A stretch of DNA of 64,000 nt from assembly GCA_009363875.1 (NCBI GenBank), contig CM018689.1, positions 56,049,741 to 56,113,740 of the forward strand, written 5' to 3'. How positions within the stretch are numbered: position 1 is the stretch's first letter; each line of letters opens with the position of its first letter. A program made the translations under genes and the position numbers. The notes under the pieces are model-generated. The model saw only the letters and a program-made list of their open reading frames with translations. It had not been told where the DNA came from and did not search any database. Shown here one piece after another: positions 34,722 through 47,983 of the stretch. The stretch comes from Mikania micrantha (Eukaryota; Streptophyta; Magnoliopsida; Asterales; Asteraceae).

Positions 34722-37700
34722 TGTGACACCCCGTAATTTCCAGGTCAGCAACCTATTTATTTAAATGTTTATTTAAATGCATTATGTACACGTGGCACTA
34801 GAATTAGATTAATTTAGTGTGACACGTGGCACGACAGTACGAACACTGACACATGACTAGATAATTCGAGAAATTATCGAGAAACAGCACACACGTGTCA
34901 AAACACACGAACGTTGGTGAACATCACAGCACTTAAGCACAGAAACACTTCACAAGTCAATTATGGCTAATAATTGACCAATAGAGTCCAAACGACGCTC
35001 GAACGATGTTCTACGAACGAGAAACGGGCGAGAACGGGCCCAGGACAACAAAATGGGCTTACTGGGCCTTACATTTGGGTCAGGCGGTACGCCAGACCCG
35101 GAACGCCCACGTCAGGCGATGCGCGCGGATGGGAAATTGAGCGCCCCATCCGTTCCAACCCGCGCGTAACGCACCAACATGTACAACCACGTCAGGCGAT
35201 ACGCCTGACCACTCTCACAGCTTAAAATCTTCTTGAGCAACACAAAATCCATCATTTCTCCTACCCTCATCATTTTAATCGCACCCAGACGCCACCCCTC
35301 GAGTTTATCTGTTCCAGAACACCTACAACACCTCTGAAACACTCAAAGGACCTCCATTGACACCATAGTGAAGCTTGGGTTGAGATTCAAGCTTGAGGAC
35401 ATTGAAGGAAGCCATTGTTGGAGCTTTGCACCACTATCACCACCATCCTCACGGCTAGGAAAAAGGTTTGAGAACTCCAGGAGCTGTAGCATCACATTTC
35501 ATCAGATCGGAGAGCATTTGAGGTAGTTCTATGGTTTATATGCACTCTAAACACTCACAAGCTCACATACATGTGCTAGATCGCACATGCAAACACCTAT
35601 GACCCACATGCACGAGTTTATGTTCTGGGTTTGATGATTTTAACATGATTATTAATGATCTATGATGTTGTAATGGTGATTTGTAATGATCTAAGTGGTT
35701 ATACGCATGTGACTATGCTTGAAATGATGATTTATGGCATTTTGAATGCATGCATGTATGATCCATGATGGTTAGAATGGTTTTGAGTATATGGATATGC
35801 TTATTAATGATATTAGAATGATTACTCATGGTTAGATTTGGTTGAAATGGTTAAAACTATGATTTTTATGAACCTTTCCATTTATAGTAACTTTTTAGTT
35901 ACAAGTTGATGATTTGGTGTATATGATGAACATGCATGTATATAGAATTGTTGTTAGGATGATAATATATGATGATTTGATTGGTTAGAAAGAGGTTTTG
36001 ATGATGTTCATGGTCATATTTAGTGTTATTACTATTTTTAGTAACTTTTTGGGTCAAGATGTTGATAGATGATGAATTTGGTTATGTGAGTATGATTAAA
36101 TGATGTTAGAATGGTTATTTTCATGATTTGTGACATAAGAATGGTTTAGAAATGTTAAATGGTCATTTTATGCTAAAACCACAAAGTTACTATTTTTAGT
36201 AACTTTATTTTTACAAAAACCAAATTGTCAACGTGTTGAATGATTTGAGCATGCTAAATGACTTAATATGTTATAACATGATGTTTAGATGCTAAGTTAG
36301 ATGGTTTCCGATACCATGAACGCTAAAAATGGAAACTTTCCATTTTAGGAAACTTTTGTGCACAAACATGTTAAAAACGACTTACGTGAAATCGCATGAT
36401 GATGTGTTATGTGTTGACATGATCCCGTAGGACTATTGAACATGTTAGAACCATAAAACCGGTATGCATTGTGAACTTTCCAAAAATGGAAACTTACTAT
36501 AAATAGTAAGTTGTCCATAGACACGATTTGCGCATCTTGCACACGACGAGCACTTACACACTTGCTACACGATTCACAACCGTCACACGGTTCACCAACG
36601 GGTCGTTGACTTGACACGGTCAACTTTGGTCAACTCTAGTCAAACACGGTCAATGTGGACCAACACAGTCAAACACGGTCAACTTTGGTCAACTCTAGTC
36701 AAACACGGTCAATGTGGACCAACACGGTCAAACACGGTCAAACATGGTCAAACACGGTCAATGTGGACCAACACAAGCAAACATGGTCATTGTAGACCGA
36801 CACGGACAAACATGAACAACCAAGGGTTGTTGGACACAAACACGAGCACTAACACAAACACTAGCACGGTCACATACACGAACTCACGTACGGTATACGA
36901 TATAGGTTGCCGGTGACCGACGTGCCTACTACATCAGGAGCTTACGCTTGACTTGTACTTACTTCACTAAGGTGAGTTTACGGCCCCTCTTTACTCTTTT
37001 TCAAACATTTTTAAATAGGGGGAGAATACTTGTTGCATCGAGTCAAACATCTATTACTGTACAAACATTTTGGTGTATGCTGGTTTATTAGACAAACATT
37101 AAGTGTTGTAATCGTAAGAAGTCCTCACAAAGTCTTACCGTTAATGTACAAACAACGAGGCGAATTTGAATGGATCCGTTTGGGGTGTGACTAACCCCGC
37201 GTGGCGAAATATTGACTGGATGTCATAACACGTGAAAACTTGACCTATCTTGCCATGTTATTACGAGACATGGCGGAGGCGAAGACTAACAAGTCTAGTT
37301 CGGTAGTGACGCACTGACACTTTGGGCCAAGGGCTCGGTACTAACATATGATAAACAGCATGACACACTCTTATTACTATATGTATATCAAAACCTGTGA
37401 ACTCACCAACCATTGTGTTGACACTTTTTAAACTTGTATTCTCAGGTAACTAGCAAACTATGGATGACAGGAATGCGCACACTAAGGGACGAGCATTAGG
37501 AACATACATGCATCGTGTCTTGTCATTTGAAAACAATTTACTTTTATCCTGTTAAACAATGATGTGTTAAACTATTTACATTTCCACTGCATTTTGTAAA
37601 ACAATTAATTTTCCGCTGCAACACATTATGACAACTTCTATTCCGCTGCAAATTATTTTGTTAAGTGTATGTGTCAAACTTGGATTTGTAAACGCATATA

Positions 37701-37789
37701 GAGTTGTTCTATATGACCTTGAGCTGTGATTCTGGACACGTCACATCCACGTGGACATACACCACGAGTGAGAATTTGGGGGTGTGACA
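34722..37789 (+). mobile_element. Solo LTR, 3,068 bp
   Basis: It starts TGTGACACCCCGTAATTTCC and ends GGGGGTGTGACA, and has an exact 5-bp TSD, ACAAC, at 34717-34721 and 37790-37794. No primer-binding site, polypurine tract or second LTR is present, so it is a solo LTR left by recombination of a long-LTR retrotransposon, probably Ty3. It is inserted in an older LTR-like sequence whose halves join cleanly once it is removed. It contains the GGTCAA array at 36617-36766. Confidence 0.8.
36617..36766. repeat. Short tandem array with 13 W-box-like cores
   Basis: A unit of about 59 bases (GGTCAACTTTGGTCAACTCT, then AGTCAAACACGGTCAATG and GGACCAACAC) is repeated once and then decays into GGTCAAACAC repeats. 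Ten GGTCAA and three AGTCAA occur, which on the minus strand are TTGACC and TTGACT, the W-box core bound by WRKY factors. It lies in the solo LTR. Function is unproven. Confidence 0.7.
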
Positions 37790-38020
37790 ACAACTCTTTT
37801 GTTTTAATTCGTTTGTTTCAGTTCAAGTTAATTGTTTTCTAATTAAAACCTAAAATCAACATTTTCAAGTTTACTTTTTCATTGCAAGTAGTTAATTAGT
37901 TTGTGTTGAAAGTGATTTCCACTTGACTCTTCGTGGATCGATATCCGACTTCCCCAACTAATTTGGGTAGTAGGACTTGAGTGAAAACTCTTATTTTTGG
38001 TTGGTATTTCGACACCGATC

Positions 38021-41000
38021 ACCCGGCTTGGTGGAGAAAAGGTAAACAAGCCATATTATTTAATTTATATAGTGCTTTAAAAAAATAGTAAGCGAGTTCA
38101 TATTACCATCCCAAATAGCCAATTGGAACCAATAATGAAACAAGTTATATAATCCACTCACTTTACAAGATTTTAAATTTTTTTGCTACTTTTAGCTTGG
38201 TGCAAAAAAAAAAAAAAAGAAAGAAATTTAATATCTTGATTCTAGTTGTTATTGTTCATGATATAATAACCATATAAGTTTATACAGTAGTTTTGTAATT
38301 TACTTTTACTATTACTAGCATGGTTCATCATCTATAAGAAAAACAAGCTCACTCATAAGATATAAATGGGCTGTTAAAAAAAAAGATATAAATGTAAAAT
38401 AATGGTTTATAAAACTAAATGACAAACACTTGTTAGTATTAATTAACTCAAGTTACAATAAATAAAAAAATATATAAAGAAATAACAAGTGTAGAATAAG
38501 GAACGCAGAATAACAAAAGCGGGTGTAGTTGAGAATATTTGTTTAAAAAATGCTCATTAAAACATATTTTATGTTACACAGGCAAACTCATCTTTCTCTT
38601 AGACTTCATTAGAATATATTCGAGAGAGAGTTGGGTAAATGCTTTTGTTAATGATATTGAAACAATACACATAAACCTTATATCTATATTATGAACTCCA
38701 TATGAAATAGCCAAAGAATTCAAGTCTGAAAATTGAAACAATCAAGATTTTAAGCCAAAACTTAAAAAAAAAACCACAACATTAAAGTCTTGAACTTGAA
38801 ACTATCATATTGAATTGAAACATTCTAATTGTTTATAGGAGACAAATCGTACGGGTCAGCGTGAACCAAACCACTACAATACCTGGGTTACGCGATTTAC
38901 CTCTATCATGTTGACCGTGAGACCAGTCGGTGATGGGCTCCTAATGGTGACATTCACCATTTTTCTTTTTTTGAATTAGACCTACTGGTCATATAAAAAA
39001 AAAAATACTAAAGACAACTCTGAAGCGGTGATTTGTGCACCATTGTAATGCCACATTAGCTTCAAGTGCGACGTATCAAATGCTTTGCAGTTTGCACCCT
39101 CGTAACCGTCAGTGGATCTATCTTTTTTTTTTTTTTTCTTTAATACTCTGATTAATGCAAAATAGATTAAATATAATACGAATTGAATAGGTTTTGACAT
39201 ATCAATTAAAGTTTAACAAAGATTTTGTTTTAAAATGGACTTCATTAAGTTTTCACTAAACTTAAATTATGACTTCATTAGTATGTTACGCGAGGGAACC
39301 TGCATTGAGCCAATGGACGGTGAAGAATACTGATTAGGATTAAAAATTGAAGATCTAATTGGAAACATGATAAAGACATTACAATCTAATTGCATCTTGT
39401 TGTTGTGAAAAAACTCATGGACCATAAGGTCTTGGGTTCGAATATCACAATGTGATTTTCTCAATGTGTTATGTTTTTGATAAACTAATTACTTTGTGGT
39501 GAATATGATCAGGTGATACTTGATATGATGCTTTAGGCTTTAGTTTAACTTAAATAATTATTTCGTAGTTTAACTGGCCCAGAGCGTATGTTTGTAAGTT
39601 GTAACTAAAAAGGTAATTGTACATATGGTCCTAGTTACATGGTAAAATAAAATAAAAAGGTATGATTTAAATATTAGATTTACTTTTTTTTTATGTTTGA
39701 TTTTTTAATAAAACATTTAATCGCCTTTTGAATTTAGACTGAGAATTCGGTTGGCGCACAGGCCTACCGGCCACATTGTTAATTTAATATTAAAAAAAAA
39801 AAGAAGCAAGGCAACAAATCTAATTTTTTTTAAAACGATACTTGATTAATAAATAATAAAATTATTATTAATAATGCATTTATATCGGGAAATGAATTCA
39901 AAATTCTTCTCCGGATATAAAATTAAGGACAAAAGGTACAAATGAATTTAATATTTTATGATTTTAGGAGAAGTTTTCTTGAAGTGCATGCATGGCGGCA
40001 GACAGGCACAAAGCACTTGTATCTTGCATTCCACGTTATTCTACCATTCGCACCGATCCTTACAATCTTTAATTTATGCATTACTAGGGCTGTCTAAAAA
40101 GCTCGAAGCTCGAATTCGGCTCGTAGCTCGTTCGGAAAAAGCTCGGATAAAGCTCGGCTCGGATAAAGCTCGTTTGCAACCGAGCCGAACCGAGCCAGCT
40201 CGTTTTAGAACCGAGCCGAGTCCGAGCCAAGGCTGGCTCGGCTCGTAACTCGCTCGTGGCTCGGCTCGTTTTTACAACATACTATACTAAAATATAAAAT
40301 TATAGGGTTACTTTTAATAATAAATGTACTTTACTATTATTTTGTAAGTATGATAAAAAAAAAAGAAAAAAATAAAAAAATAAAAGAAAATATGATAGGA
40401 ATATGGAATGAATCTTAATTATCACGTGTTTCACTAATCCTTTATTCCTAAATCATATTTTTAATTCTCAATTCTACATATTCACGTCTCTTAACTCTTA
40501 CTTCTCAAACCATAATTCCCAAATATGTTGAAGCCACAGTCCTCATACCAGACGTTTCACGTGTGGTTACAGCCATATGACGGTTGGTCTCAGCCACATG
40601 CAGGTCGGATATTACACAGTCAAAGCCAGACGACGGTCTGTTACAGACAACCAAACATCTCTACCATGTGGCCTTGTAGAAGTCAGGACTCAATGGAGAA
40701 AACGAGCCGAGTTGAGGTGAATGCGATTCAAATATTAAATTTGTTATGAAAAAACCGAGCCAAAAACGAGCCGAGCCGAGCCAGCTCGGTTAAAAACGAG
40801 CCGAGTCTGAGCCGAGATTTTAGGCTCGGTTTACAATCCGAGCCGAGCCGAGCCAGGCTCGGTTTAAAAACGAGCCGAGTCCGAGCCGAGCCAGGCTCGG
40901 TTTACATGTAACTAATTTTTAGTTACATGTTTTTAGCAGTATAAAAGTAATTTTTTTTTAAAGTAATGAAAGTTATCATTATATCCTTTAAGCTTGTGAC

Positions 41001-41842
41001 TATATATGATTCATTTAGTTATAAAGTTGTAATAGTTCTTATTTTAACATTCCCCGTTACTATATATACATTAGTAATCGTTTTATGTTGAAACCATCAA
41101 CTAAATTTAAGCAGAAACCCGCTTTAAAAAATGTTCTTTAAACCGCTTCAAAACATTCGACCGTTTGACATGCAATTTCTTGAAACAAACCGCTTCAAAA
41201 AATATTTTAAAATGACTGAAAACAATAAATTGGAACGCATCAGTTCAAAAAAAAAAAGGACCTCATCAAAAAAGAGATCAAAACTTTAAATTTTCATTTT
41301 GGATCATGAACTTTTAACTTTTATTTTTAAACCATTCTCTTACTTTACTCATATTTTAAATGTTCACGTGATTTTAATACATTCTTATGTTATCAATGAT
41401 GATTATAATTATATTAATTTGATCGTGATTATGTCACGGACATTTATATAAAATTTGAAACCAAATGGTACATTTATATTAAAATTTGATCGTTATTCAC
41501 AAGCTTATAACATGTTTGTATATTATCGAGTATTTGCACAATTTATATCAAATTTATCGTAATTATTTCACAAACTATTGATATCTAATAATAAAATTTA
41601 AAAAATATTAATAATTAAATAACATTACTAACTTTTTTTATGGTATGGTTTTATGAATGTATGCTTATGTTTAGGTTCGTATTGCTAAAAGTATTCTATT
41701 GTGATCGAGTACTCATGTCAGCCAAGGAGACATGTTTACAACAGCTATCCTTAAGGACTTTACAAGTAAAAACACATATTTGCGTTTTGACACACAGAGT
41801 CGTAGTGGAATGCCCCATAGCGCGCGAGAAACCCACTAGCTA

Positions 41843-41873
<31 letters not shown>

Positions 41874-41918
41874 TAAACTTCAATTTTCTCTTGACAAATA
41901 TGCATCTATTCAATATAC
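38021..41918. other. AT-rich intergenic DNA with decayed repeats
   Basis: Contains a box B-like GGGTTCGAATATCAC near 39431, possibly a SINE stub. CGAGCC/GGCTCG word-repeat blocks lie at about 40095-40275 and 40753-40905, separated by 470 bases of unrelated DNA, and have no clear TIRs or TSD. A (TATG)n microsatellite lies at 41845-41874. No gene was seen. Confidence 0.4.
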
Positions 41919-42876
41919 TAGGCTAATACCCGTATATTATACGGGTTGAACAAAAAGTATTAAATAGTTAATAAAAAATATTTTTAAACCATGAAATATT
42001 TTTTTATATAAAGTATGATACAAATTAACTATAAGTTAATATTTAATATATTAAAATAATAAATTTATTTTTAAAATTTTTTAAGTTTGCAATTTAATAT
42101 TTTGTTTTAAAAAATTCGTTTCGAAAAAAAATCATTCTTTTTTACAAAAACATAGGCTAGTGCTACTATTACATGAATTGAACTAAAAATATTAGATATT
42201 TCTTAATGAAATTTCAGAATTTTAAACACAACATTTTAAGATAAAGATGATTGAAAATACGTTTAAGTAAATAACTTAAGTAGTAAAAGAGTATCACTTT
42301 TTCAACTTTTGTGTATTAAAGAGTTGTCTTTTCACCATTTCGTTTTCAAGCTATTTTTGTAAAATTGTCATTTTATTATAAATATCTAATTGTTTAAACA
42401 CTTCGGTTTGTAATTATTTTTATTTTCTACTTTTAGAAAAATATATTTTATGGTCATTTAGTTTTTTAATGTGTGGTTTTTATTAATTTTTTTTATATAA
42501 AAGAAGCATAAATAATATAATTAGTATTTAAAATTGTTATTTAATAAGTAAGATATATATTAATATGAGAGAAAAACAGAAAAGTAACTTAGTTGATACT
42601 TTAGAAATGTGACTTGTGTCTAATTTATATTTATTTGTTAATTGAAAATTGAAAACTTCCATATTTAGGTATATTAAATAAAAATTAATTGACAAATAAG
42701 AAACTCTGTAAATAAACTCCTAAAAATTAGCAATTTGAAAAAGTTAACAAAAATAACATCTAATTTTATTCTAAAATTACATTAAAAAAATACGAAATTT
42801 GCAACATTAATTAAATTCTACCCGATACTAATAAATAATATTTTTGTTGATAAAAATAAAAAACAATAATAATTAT

Positions 42877-42926
<50 letters not shown>

Positions 42927-45174
42927 TTAATATTATGAGCCTTGGGGATATTTTTAATTGTAATTGAGATGGTAATGATGAAAATTTTAATACCACGTAT
43001 TTAAAAGTAATTTTAATACCATTTCAATTTAAAAATTGGTAAAGATAAAATGGATAGTAATATCGATTTTTAAGGGTATAACACATACTATTATTATTTT
43101 AATTATTGCGATTAAAAGTTTTAAAGAAAAAATTCAAAAAAATTGAGTGATTGTTTAGTTTGTATTTAAAAAGTAAATAAAATGTTTTAAAAGGTTGCCA
43201 TATTAGCGGTTACCAAAAATAAATATTTAAATACTCTATTATATATAGATTTTTAAAAAATGCCATGTGGCATATAGAAGGCTAGCTAAGTGCCATGTGG
43301 CACTCAAAGTTAGTCCTTTATTATATATAAAAGATTTTCTAAAAAAGAGTGATATATTTGAATTTGAATTTTTAGTGCATTTTAAAAAGGACTGTTTATA
43401 TATTGTGTATGTATACGTACATGTGTGTGTATGCTAATATTTTGGTAAAAAGGTTGGTACGTCCTCGGAGTACTAAACGTTTAACTTAGTGGTCAATGAC
43501 TAATGGTGTAAGATTTGAACGTTCAAACTAACTTAATTATATCGTGTGTTTTACTCATAATTTTTTACTATAATCTTTGACAAACAATAAGTTCAAAACG
43601 TGCTAGTGATAATTGTACCAAAGTTTTGCGTAATCAAAATATAATTGCACAAAAGTTTCGTGCAATCAAAATATAATATCTTTCACGAACAATAAGTTCA
43701 AAATTTCATTTGTGTTACTTGAAAAAAAATAATATTTGCTATATACATGCATCTAATAACAAAAAGTTATGTAACTAAAAAATATGCAGATTGTATAGTT
43801 TAACTAAACATATGTTTTAAACAGTTTAAATAAAAAAAATATAATTTATATATATGCCATATAACAAATAAGAGTTTTCATTGAATACATGTCATCTTTG
43901 TAAGATATTTAAGAATCAGTTGTTGTTTCTCTCTCATATCGATCATTTTTTTAGAAAATAAGAAATATTTTAATTTGTTGTTTTAAGAAAATAAAAATTT
44001 ATAAAAAAACTTAAATATAAACAAAAGATTATAGATTTGACGATAAAAGTTACATTTTTTTGTCTTGTATGTTTAACAGTAATTTCAAATTAGGTTCTTT
44101 GATTATAATAATTACAAAAATATTACATTACCATCTTAATTTGAATAGTTAGTTTTTGATAGAAAACTAACTAATTAAATTTTTAGCTTTGGTTAGTTAA
44201 GTGATCTCAATTATTACAAATCATGATGGCTATATAATATTACTATTGTTATTAGAAATTTTAATTGTTGTTTAATTATTTAATACTAAGATATAGTTAA
44301 TATATTTTTTAAATTTTAATTATATACTGTTTTATATTCAATTCGTGTGTTCACACGGGGTAACAACCTAGTTTAATTAATAAATATTAATTTAGTTTAA
44401 GTATTCTTTTGATATTCTTTTAACACACTTAAATGAACTTAAATTTAAATTTATATTAATACAAATGATTTGGATTTTTTTAATTACTTACTTTTTATTA
44501 TTTCAATATAATGTATTTTTGTAATTCAAATCATTCGATCACATTAAACGTCTAAATTTTTTTAAATCACTCATAAAATAACAATCAGTATTGTTATTAT
44601 TTTATTTTTAAATAGTTTAAGAAACATAATTTAATATGATGATATTTATAAAATTAAAGAGAAGATGTTAAATAAATATATAAGTTCATTTAAATTTTCG
44701 TAATTAATTTAATATTAAATATATTTAATTAATACTTTATATTATACAAGGTTATAGTACCGTGTATTACACGAGTTCGTGAATAAAAATTATGTATTTT
44801 TTAATTATGCCTTCATAAATTTACCTAATTAAAATAATAATATTAGTTATGCGTTTTTACTATTAGAAAATTTTAAAAATAAAAATTTATAAAAAAATGT
44901 TCTTAATATGCATGTGTATTACATTAAACATAGATGCTATTTATTATTATGTTATTAATTAGTAGTATTAATTAGTTATTTATGTCATGTGTCATTTTTT
45001 GAAATCAATTATTATATAAATTATTTATGCAAACAATGTATATTATTAATAACATTAATTGTTAGTTTATATTTAAATTTAACTTTAAAAATAAAGATTT
45101 ATTTTTGGATTAATAAGAGGATGCCATGTGTCAATTTTTGGAATCAATTATTATATAAAAGATTTCATTATACT
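41919..45174. other. AT-rich intergenic DNA rich in Helitron-type ends
   Basis: Hairpins of the CCGTATATTATACGG and GTGTATTACAC kind occur at about 41930-41945, 44344-44360 and 44763-44776. The one at 44344 leads to CTAG at 44368-44371 followed by T, a complete Helitron 3' end on the plus strand; its partner start was not found. A pure (TAA)n tract lies at about 42884-42925. No gene was seen. Confidence 0.45.
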
Positions 45175-45717
45175 TAGGTGGTGTTTGTTTTTTAAGAGGT
45201 AAAATGTCTGTAATCTGCGGACCACATCTGCAGACATCTGTAGGAGAACAGATGGACCAAATGTCTGCAGTCTGCAAGAAAAAGAGTGTTTGTTTTTTAA
45301 CGTTTGTTGATTCTTAAAATAAATTGGTGGTGTACGGTGGGGGTTACCGTCGGTGGTGGTGTACGGTGGGGGTTACTGTCGGTGGTGGCCGGCGGTGGTG
45401 GCCGACGAGGGAGGCCGGCGGTGGTGGTGGCGGCCGGAGGCGGCTGGAGGGGGTGGCCGACAGTGGGGTCGACGGGGGTGGCCGACGGTGGTTTCCGGAG
45501 GGGGTGACCGTCGGTGGTGGGAGGTGGTGGGTAGTCTCTGCAGACCTTAGAATATCTTAGAAGTGGTTGGTCCACATCTGCACCAAGAAAACCTCACGCA
45601 GACGGTTTCTTAATGAAATGTTTTCGTAAAAACAAACAGTCTGCAGATGTCAACGTCTGCGCGGCGCAAACAAAAGAGGCTGCGCAGACCTTTTCTAAAA
45701 AAACGAACAAGGCGTTA
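45175..45717. mobile_element. TIR element with a GC-rich GGTGG core
   Basis: The left end TAGGTGGTGTTTGTTTTTTA and the reverse complement of the right end (TAACGCCTTGTTCGTTTTTT) form imperfect terminal inverted repeats. Between are CTGCAGAC/GTCTGCAG words and, at 45326-45535, a core of GGTGGCCGGCGG-like repeats, very unlike the AT-rich surroundings. No 8-bp TSD was found. The open frames through the core are Gly/Trp/Val or Pro/Thr low complexity, not genes. Confidence 0.5.
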
Positions 45718-45843
45718 GTCTTTAATCCTAACTAAATAATAAATCTATCTATTAAATAAGAGTGAGAAAAAATAAACCAAAATGCAGGTGATTTGAAATG
45801 ATGACAAGTATCAAAAATAAATTTTATTTATTAGTATTAAATA

Positions 45844-46025
45844 AATTTTTTTCACAGCTAATATTGTTTAAATGTGCACATTTACTCCACCATTTAAAAG
45901 GAAACTCGCACTGCAAAAATCCCTAACTCAATGTAGAGCAATGTTTTGCTACATGTGAGACTCAAATCCAAAGATTTCTCATTCATGAAGTCAATGTGGT
46001 ACAATTAGACTATAAGTCCTTTAGG
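45844..46025 (-). mobile_element. tRNA-derived SINE
   Basis: Flanked by TAGTATTAAATA at 45832-45843 and 46026-46037. A T-run at the left is the A-tail on the minus strand. On the minus strand, TATAGTCTAATTGTACCAC (box A-like) and TTTGGATTTGAGTCTCAC (box B-like) lie near the 5' end. The length of 182 bp is usual for a SINE. Confidence 0.65.
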
Positions 46026-46037
46026 TAGTATTAAATA

Positions 46038-47074
46038 CATATAAGGACACAAGTATTCAAAAGGGAAATAATTATGAGGAGGAAGGTTAAGTCCGTTAAT
46101 ATCATAACGACATTAGCCATTAGAAGGTGACTAATTATCAAAAAGATGAAATCCTAGTATCCTACAAGTATAAATAAAAGAAGGCCTAAGATAAAATGAT
46201 TGCAAGTGGTATTACAATAACGTTTAACAAGTAGTCTTACAAACCCGATAATATACAATAAACATGTACGAATGTTAATATATTTGTTAATATATTTGTA
46301 TGTGTATCGCAAAAGTAATGAGGGACACATGACCACTCAAGTTTTATAGAGCTCAAGAAACACACACACACAATGCTTATGATGTGAAGTTTTTTATATT
46401 TACAATCTAAGATAAATTTTAAGTAATCTAATTTTCTCTAGTCCATAAAAACATGTAACTATAGTTTTTATACCAAAAAAAAAAGCAAGTTGTATTTTAA
46501 TAATTCAAATAATCATATCATTTATTAATTGTCTGATAATATTCCATAATAATAGTAACTAATTAATGATAATGATAATTTCACTTTGTCACCAAATATA
46601 ATCATAAAATATTATAACCATCAAATATTTTAAATTTTTAATGTTATATTAGTGGGATTACCCTAGAAACAAAAACAAAATTTAGGATTATTATTGATTT
46701 AAATGCTAGTGTAGATTATTGGCTAATAAGCAATTGTTTGAATTATAAGAAACCAATTTACCTAAAGAAAATGCAAACATTTGTTGTATAATACTTAATT
46801 AACAGTTATGTTTTACTAATCAACTTAATTACCTTATTTTATCACAAGAAATTAAGTTGTTAAATATTTTAAGTTGCTTAAATGTTAACCCATGTTTATT
46901 GCGAGGTGTATGTTTTTTCTTTTTTTCTTTTTAATTAATATAGGACATATTTACATTAATAAAAAATTAAGAAAAACCTACACCTTTAGATTTACTTTAA
47001 TGTGGCTCCAATGTAATAAGATGTAGTTATATTCGGATATCGCAATAAGGAAATGTTAACATTCAAACCATCCC
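46038..47074. other. AT-rich intergenic DNA, no gene seen
   Basis: No open frame of interest, no tRNA-like element and no terminal repeats were recognised. Confidence 0.4.
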
Positions 47075-47493
47075 TAGCTCGTGAAGGCTCGAGCTCGACT
47101 CATTTAAACAAAATAGTGCTCAAGCTTGGCTCGTTAAGAGTTTTATTTTCATGGCTCGAGCTCGACTTGGCTTGTTTATATTTTAATTATTTAATTTATT
47201 TACTTTAATTACTAATTTAATAAATATTTATAATTTTACCATCCAAGTTAACTTAAAACATAAGATTTAAATATATTTATCGTAATTTTATATATAAAAA
47301 GATTTTATAAATATACATTTAATATAATAAATAAAAATTATAAAAATAAAAAGTTCGCTTAGGCTCGTGAGCCGGATCGAGCTCGATATATGTAAAGCTC
47401 GAGTTCGGGTTCGTTTAGGCTCTGCTCGTTCAAGCTTTTTACCGATCTTATCACGAGTATTTCACAAGCCGGCTTGATTCGTTTACACCCCTA
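47075..47493. mobile_element. hAT-like MITE, CGAGC-word family, truncated copy
   Basis: The right end TTCGTTTACACCCCTA and the AT-rich core (47180-47345) match the copies at 9968 and 26490. The left end lacks the TAGGGGTGTAAACG terminus, so it is 5'-truncated. It lies about 500 bases upstream of the peptide hormone gene. Confidence 0.6.
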
Positions 47494-47803
47494 CATCTAT
47501 ATGTGTGTGTGTGTGAGAATTAAAAAATAACCAAAAGGAGCTATGATTCGTGTTCAAAGTTCTGTGGCTGGCAAAATGTCTCGAGATCATATGTAATAAC
47601 GGTGATCGATAAGTTAATGAAACTATACACATGGGGTTTGACACGATTGTTGATGTAAACACTTTAAAAAATTGCATTCCCAAACAATTTGGTCTACGGT
47701 TTTGATAATTTTAAGAATGCATGTAAATTTTCAAATCCAAAACCCCAAAACTCTTATTTAGTTTCATAAGTTTGAACCGTTTCTTTGACTAATACCTCGG
47801 GTC

Positions 47804-47811
47804 TATATAAG
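47804..47811 (+). promoter_or_regulatory. TATA box of the RGF-like gene
   Basis: TATATAAG lies 173 bases before the ATG, in a good place for a core promoter with a 5' UTR of about 145 bases. Confidence 0.55.
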
Positions 47812-47983
47812 GCTACACAAAAAGCTGCACATAATTCTCTTCTTCATTCTTAGCTTCTTTCTGTCCATCTAAACACTTAACCAAAAACACACATATATAC
47901 TGAAAAATTTTTTTTTTTTAACAAAGTTTATTAAGCGCACGATAATCAACAGCTAGCTAGCTAGCAAGCAGAAGACAACAGTG

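Larger units (their letters stand above)
33610..38020 (+). mobile_element. Probable LTR of the Athila-like element, split by a solo LTR
   Basis: Just after a block (AAGCAAAACATAAGTGTGAGG) that usually precedes the 3' LTR of Athila-type elements, the sequence TGATGCGTGTTTG opens what looks like an LTR. If it ends at TTCGACACCGATCA near 38020, it is about 1.34 kb long once the 3,068-bp solo LTR and its 5-bp duplication are removed. GGGCGTAGGCTACGCCC near-palindromes recur at 33940-34040. Borders are inferred; no TSD was found. Confidence 0.4.

Noticed and set aside
36611..36916. Open frame of 101 codons on the plus strand
   Set aside because: It is the GGTCAA tandem array of a solo LTR read through; the periodic protein follows the DNA repeat.
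41845..41874. CRISPR-like short repeats
   Set aside because: Simple (TATG)n microsatellite without spacers; CRISPR arrays are not expected in plant nuclear DNA.
43455..43545. tRNA-like block with TTAACTTAGTGGTCAATGAC and GATTTGAACG
   Set aside because: Looks like a SINE remnant, but no tail, TSD or full box B was found.
45297..45575. Open frame of 92 codons on the minus strand, Pro/Thr-rich
   Set aside because: It is a translation of the GGTGG repeat core of a TIR element; overlapping frames on the other strand are equally open and of low complexity.
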